Positions 14,311-15,535 of a DNA stretch of 15,535 bases are shown here, piece after piece. The stretch is from Clostridia bacterium (GTDB lineage: Bacteria; Bacillota; Clostridia; Oscillospirales; UBA644). Each line of letters starts with the position of its first letter. Position 1 is the stretch's first letter. Where the stretch lies: contig WHHJ01000046.1 of assembly GCA_014872655.1 (NCBI GenBank), positions 1-15,535 of the forward strand. Reading direction: 5' to 3'. The position numbers and the translations under genes were made by a program. The notes under the pieces are model-generated. The model did not search any database, was not told the origin of the DNA, and was given only the letters and a program-made list of their open reading frames with translations.

Positions 14311-14478
14311 ACAACTGGTTCCGCTCTCAACATCCGGGCCTTTCAAAAACAACTGGTTCCGCTCTCAACATCCGGGCCTTTCAAAAACAACCGGTTCCGC
14401 CCTTGACTTCCGGCCCTCTCAACACAACAGGCTCCGCCTCAACGTCCGGGTCCCCAAACAAAAGCCCGTACCGCACCA
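14311..14478. repeat. 38-bp tandem repeats, about 4.5 copies
   Basis: Units start at ACAACTGGTTCCGC (14311), again at 14349, then 14387 (ACAACCGGTTCCGC), 14424 (ACAACAGGCTCCGC) and a partial unit at 14458. The first two are identical over 38 bp; divergence increases downstream. Units abut directly with no unique spacers. The period is not a multiple of three and no coding potential is evident. They lie between the surface gene terminator and the tRNA-Arg promoter. Confidence 0.88.
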
Positions 14479-14663
14479 AATACGCCCCCCGCAACGCAAC
14501 AGCACAACGTAACATATTAAGCCGCCCGTCTAAACAAAAACCACCTGTGTCAACCATATTGTCGGAAAAATCTGAGCCGATACAAACTTCTATCCTTAAA
14601 ACTCTGCGCACTGGCAATGCAGTTCGGTTTTTTAAACTTTTTTACAAAAAAAGAAAATATGCA

Positions 14664-14692
14664 TTGACAAACCCCGGCTCTTTCGGTATAAT
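14664..14692 (+). promoter_or_regulatory. Consensus promoter of tRNA-Arg
   Basis: TTGACA (14664-14669), a 17-bp spacer and TATAAT (14687-14692): a full consensus promoter. The predicted leader before the tRNA is about 115 nt, unusually long for a single tRNA. Confidence 0.92.
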
Positions 14693-14736
14693 ATAAAGGT
14701 GGTCCACTTTGGGAGCCTTTCGACAGAAAAACCGGG

Positions 14737-14784
14737 TTCCGGTTTTACCGATTTTCCGGTTTTACCGCGTTTTCCGGTTTTTGC
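14737..14784 (+). repeat. Three 17-18-bp repeats in the tRNA-Arg leader
   Basis: TTCCGGTTTTACCG (14737), TTCCGGTTTTACCG (14754) and TTCCGGTTTTTGCCCG (14772) follow each other at 17- and 18-bp spacing, between the promoter and the tRNA. No other function is visible in this leader. Confidence 0.75.
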
Positions 14785-14812
14785 CCGACAGATTTTCCAT
14801 TCCGACCCATAT

Positions 14813-14889
14813 GCGCCTGTAGCTCAGCTGGATAGAGTGTCAGACTCCGACTCTGAAGGTCGTGCGTTCGAATCGCATCAGGCGTACCA
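14813..14889 (+). tRNA. tRNA-Arg (CCG anticodon)
   Basis: The cloverleaf has the acceptor GCGCCTG/CAGGCGT (terminal G-U) and the D arm GCTC/GAGT around AGCTGGATA. The anticodon stem is TCAGA/TCTGA with loop CTCCGAC (anticodon CCG). The T arm is GTGCG/CGCAT with loop TTCGAAT, the discriminator is A, and CCA is encoded. It reads the CGG codon. It is followed directly by a strong terminator. Confidence 0.97.
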
Positions 14890-14891
14890 GG

Positions 14892-14934
14892 ATAACGCTG
14901 TACCCCTTTGTATTGGGTTCAGCGTTATTTTTTT
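14892..14934 (+). terminator. Rho-independent terminator after tRNA-Arg
   Basis: ATAACGCTG (14892-14900) pairs with CAGCGTTAT (14920-14928), extended inside by ACCC/GGGT after one mismatch. Seven T follow, then C and more T. It begins three bases after the tRNA's CCA. Confidence 0.92.
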
Positions 14935-15007
14935 CTTTTTTATAAATCTGTAATCAACTCTTTGGCAGAAGAATGTGCTACGCAGTCATACAGTGGCAAA
15001 TACAGCG

Positions 15008-15127
15008 CTATGCGGCTAGCGTGTAGACGCAGTCGTCAATAAAGATCAAGTCTTCTCCGAACTCCTTAACAAAAAAAACAGGACTGCTGCCCGTAAAAAA
15101 ATTTATTCGTGCGGCTCCCTGTGCATA
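15008..15127 (-). pseudogene. Possible remnant of a minus-strand gene (C-terminal 39 codons)
   Basis: On the minus strand an open frame of 39 codons without an ATG reads like protein: GSSPVFFVKEFGEDLIFIDD followed by CVYTLAA and a stop. It is preceded in frame by a stop (15128-15130). The family is not recognised. It may be the decayed end of a lost gene, or chance. Confidence 0.22.
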
Positions 15128-15176
15128 CTATTGTATAAAAAATCTTAATCTGAGTGATTTCAAACGCGAGGTATTT

Positions 15177-15535
15177 ATGAAAAAAATAGCCATAATATAT
15201 TCTTCTATCCATCATAACAACACCGAAACCCTGGTAAAAAATGTAAAAGGGGTAGACCTTTATAAAATCAATGAAATAAGCTGTATCGATTTATCTGCAT
15301 ATGACTTGGTAGGTTTTGCTTCTGGTATTTATCAGGGGCAATTTCATAAAAATATCGTTCATTTTATCCATCAACATGCCAAAGAATTAAACCATATCTT
15401 TTTAGTTTATACCAGCGGAAGCGGGATGAAAAGATACGGCAAAAAATTTCAAGAACAATTAGAAAAATTAGGATTAAACATCGTCGATATTTTTTCTTGT
15501 AAGGGCTTTGATACCTACGGAGCTTGGAAGTTGGT
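15177..15535 (+). CDS. Flavodoxin family protein (3' end beyond the window)
   Basis: The first 119 codons are present and the gene runs off the window. Flavodoxins carry FMN and move electrons between redox enzymes. Seen here are a first beta strand KKIAIIYSS and an FMN-phosphate loop position SSIHHNNT (9-16), which replaces the TxTGxT of classical flavodoxins, as in many Clostridial flavodoxin-like proteins. Also present are YDLVGFASGIYQG with FHKNIVHFIH, a further strand HIFLVYTSGSG, and CKGFDTYGAW near the window edge, typical of this subfamily's late cofactor-side loop. The start ATG is preceded by GAGG at a five-base spacing. No clear promoter is seen; TATAAA at 15134-15139 lacks a good -35 box. 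The redox partner is unknown. Confidence 0.85.
   Translation, partial: MKKIAIIYSSIHHNNTETLVKNVKGVDLYKINEISCIDLSAYDLVGFASGIYQGQFHKNIVHFIHQHAKELNHIFLVYTSGSGMKRYGKKFQEQLEKLGLNIVDIFSCKGFDTYGAWKL

Noticed and set aside
14311..14478. CRISPR array
   Set aside because: Units are directly adjacent with no unique spacers, they decay progressively, and no cas genes are present.
14271..14696. Coding regions across the 38-bp repeats
   Set aside because: The 38-bp period is not a multiple of three, the frames lack ribosome binding sites, and one overlaps the tRNA-Arg promoter.

Overview
The window looks like chromosomal DNA from a mid-GC, low-complexity-promoter Firmicute, most likely a member of Clostridia near the Ruminococcaceae/Oscillospiraceae. 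The evidence is AAGGAGG-type ribosome binding sites, sigma-A promoters with TTGACA/TATAAT boxes and extended TGn -10 elements, U-tailed hairpin terminators, CCA-encoding tRNA genes, a SipW-type surface protein, and a surface protein with a degenerate sortase-type tail. The genus assignment is inference. No phage structural gene, transposase, integrase or CRISPR array was seen.

Layout. 1-634: gene-free, ending in a strong promoter. 635-1564: DUF368 (PopT-type) polyprenyl-phosphate transporter. 1858-2661: YaaA/UPF0246 peroxide-stress protein. 2716-3076: degenerate ~78-bp tandem repeats. 3120-5625: a promoter, a folded leader, then the aspartate-pathway pair hom-lysC; lysC carries an internal in-frame start with a perfect Shine-Dalgarno sequence. 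5641-5764: tRNA-Gln(UUG), followed by a cluster of hairpins and a possible 41-residue ORF caught between two terminators. 6439-10056: large secreted, probably wall- or membrane-anchored protein (DUF2341, LamG-like, Ig-like, calcineurin-like phosphoesterase, Cys-rich repeats). 10330-11766: GNAT acetyltransferase fused to two membrane helices and a PLD-like C-terminal domain, with an apparent -1 frameshift at an A8 run. 11767-12676: gene-free, containing two diverged copies of a hairpin element whose stems covary. 12951-14207: SipW-dependent-type secreted protein with a beta-helix-like C-terminus, behind a long leader. 14311-14478: 38-bp tandem repeats. 14813-14889: tRNA-Arg(CCG). 15177-end: start of a flavodoxin-like gene.

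How the genes relate. Only hom-lysC forms a clear functional operon: aspartate kinase and homoserine dehydrogenase feed aspartate into threonine, methionine and lysine synthesis. The other genes appear to be separate transcription units with their own promoters and terminators. Two are cell-surface genes. The most interesting unexplained material is non-coding: the covarying duplicated hairpin (12058-12130 and 12259-12328), the folded hom leader, the repeat arrays, and the slippery A8 site in the GNAT fusion gene.
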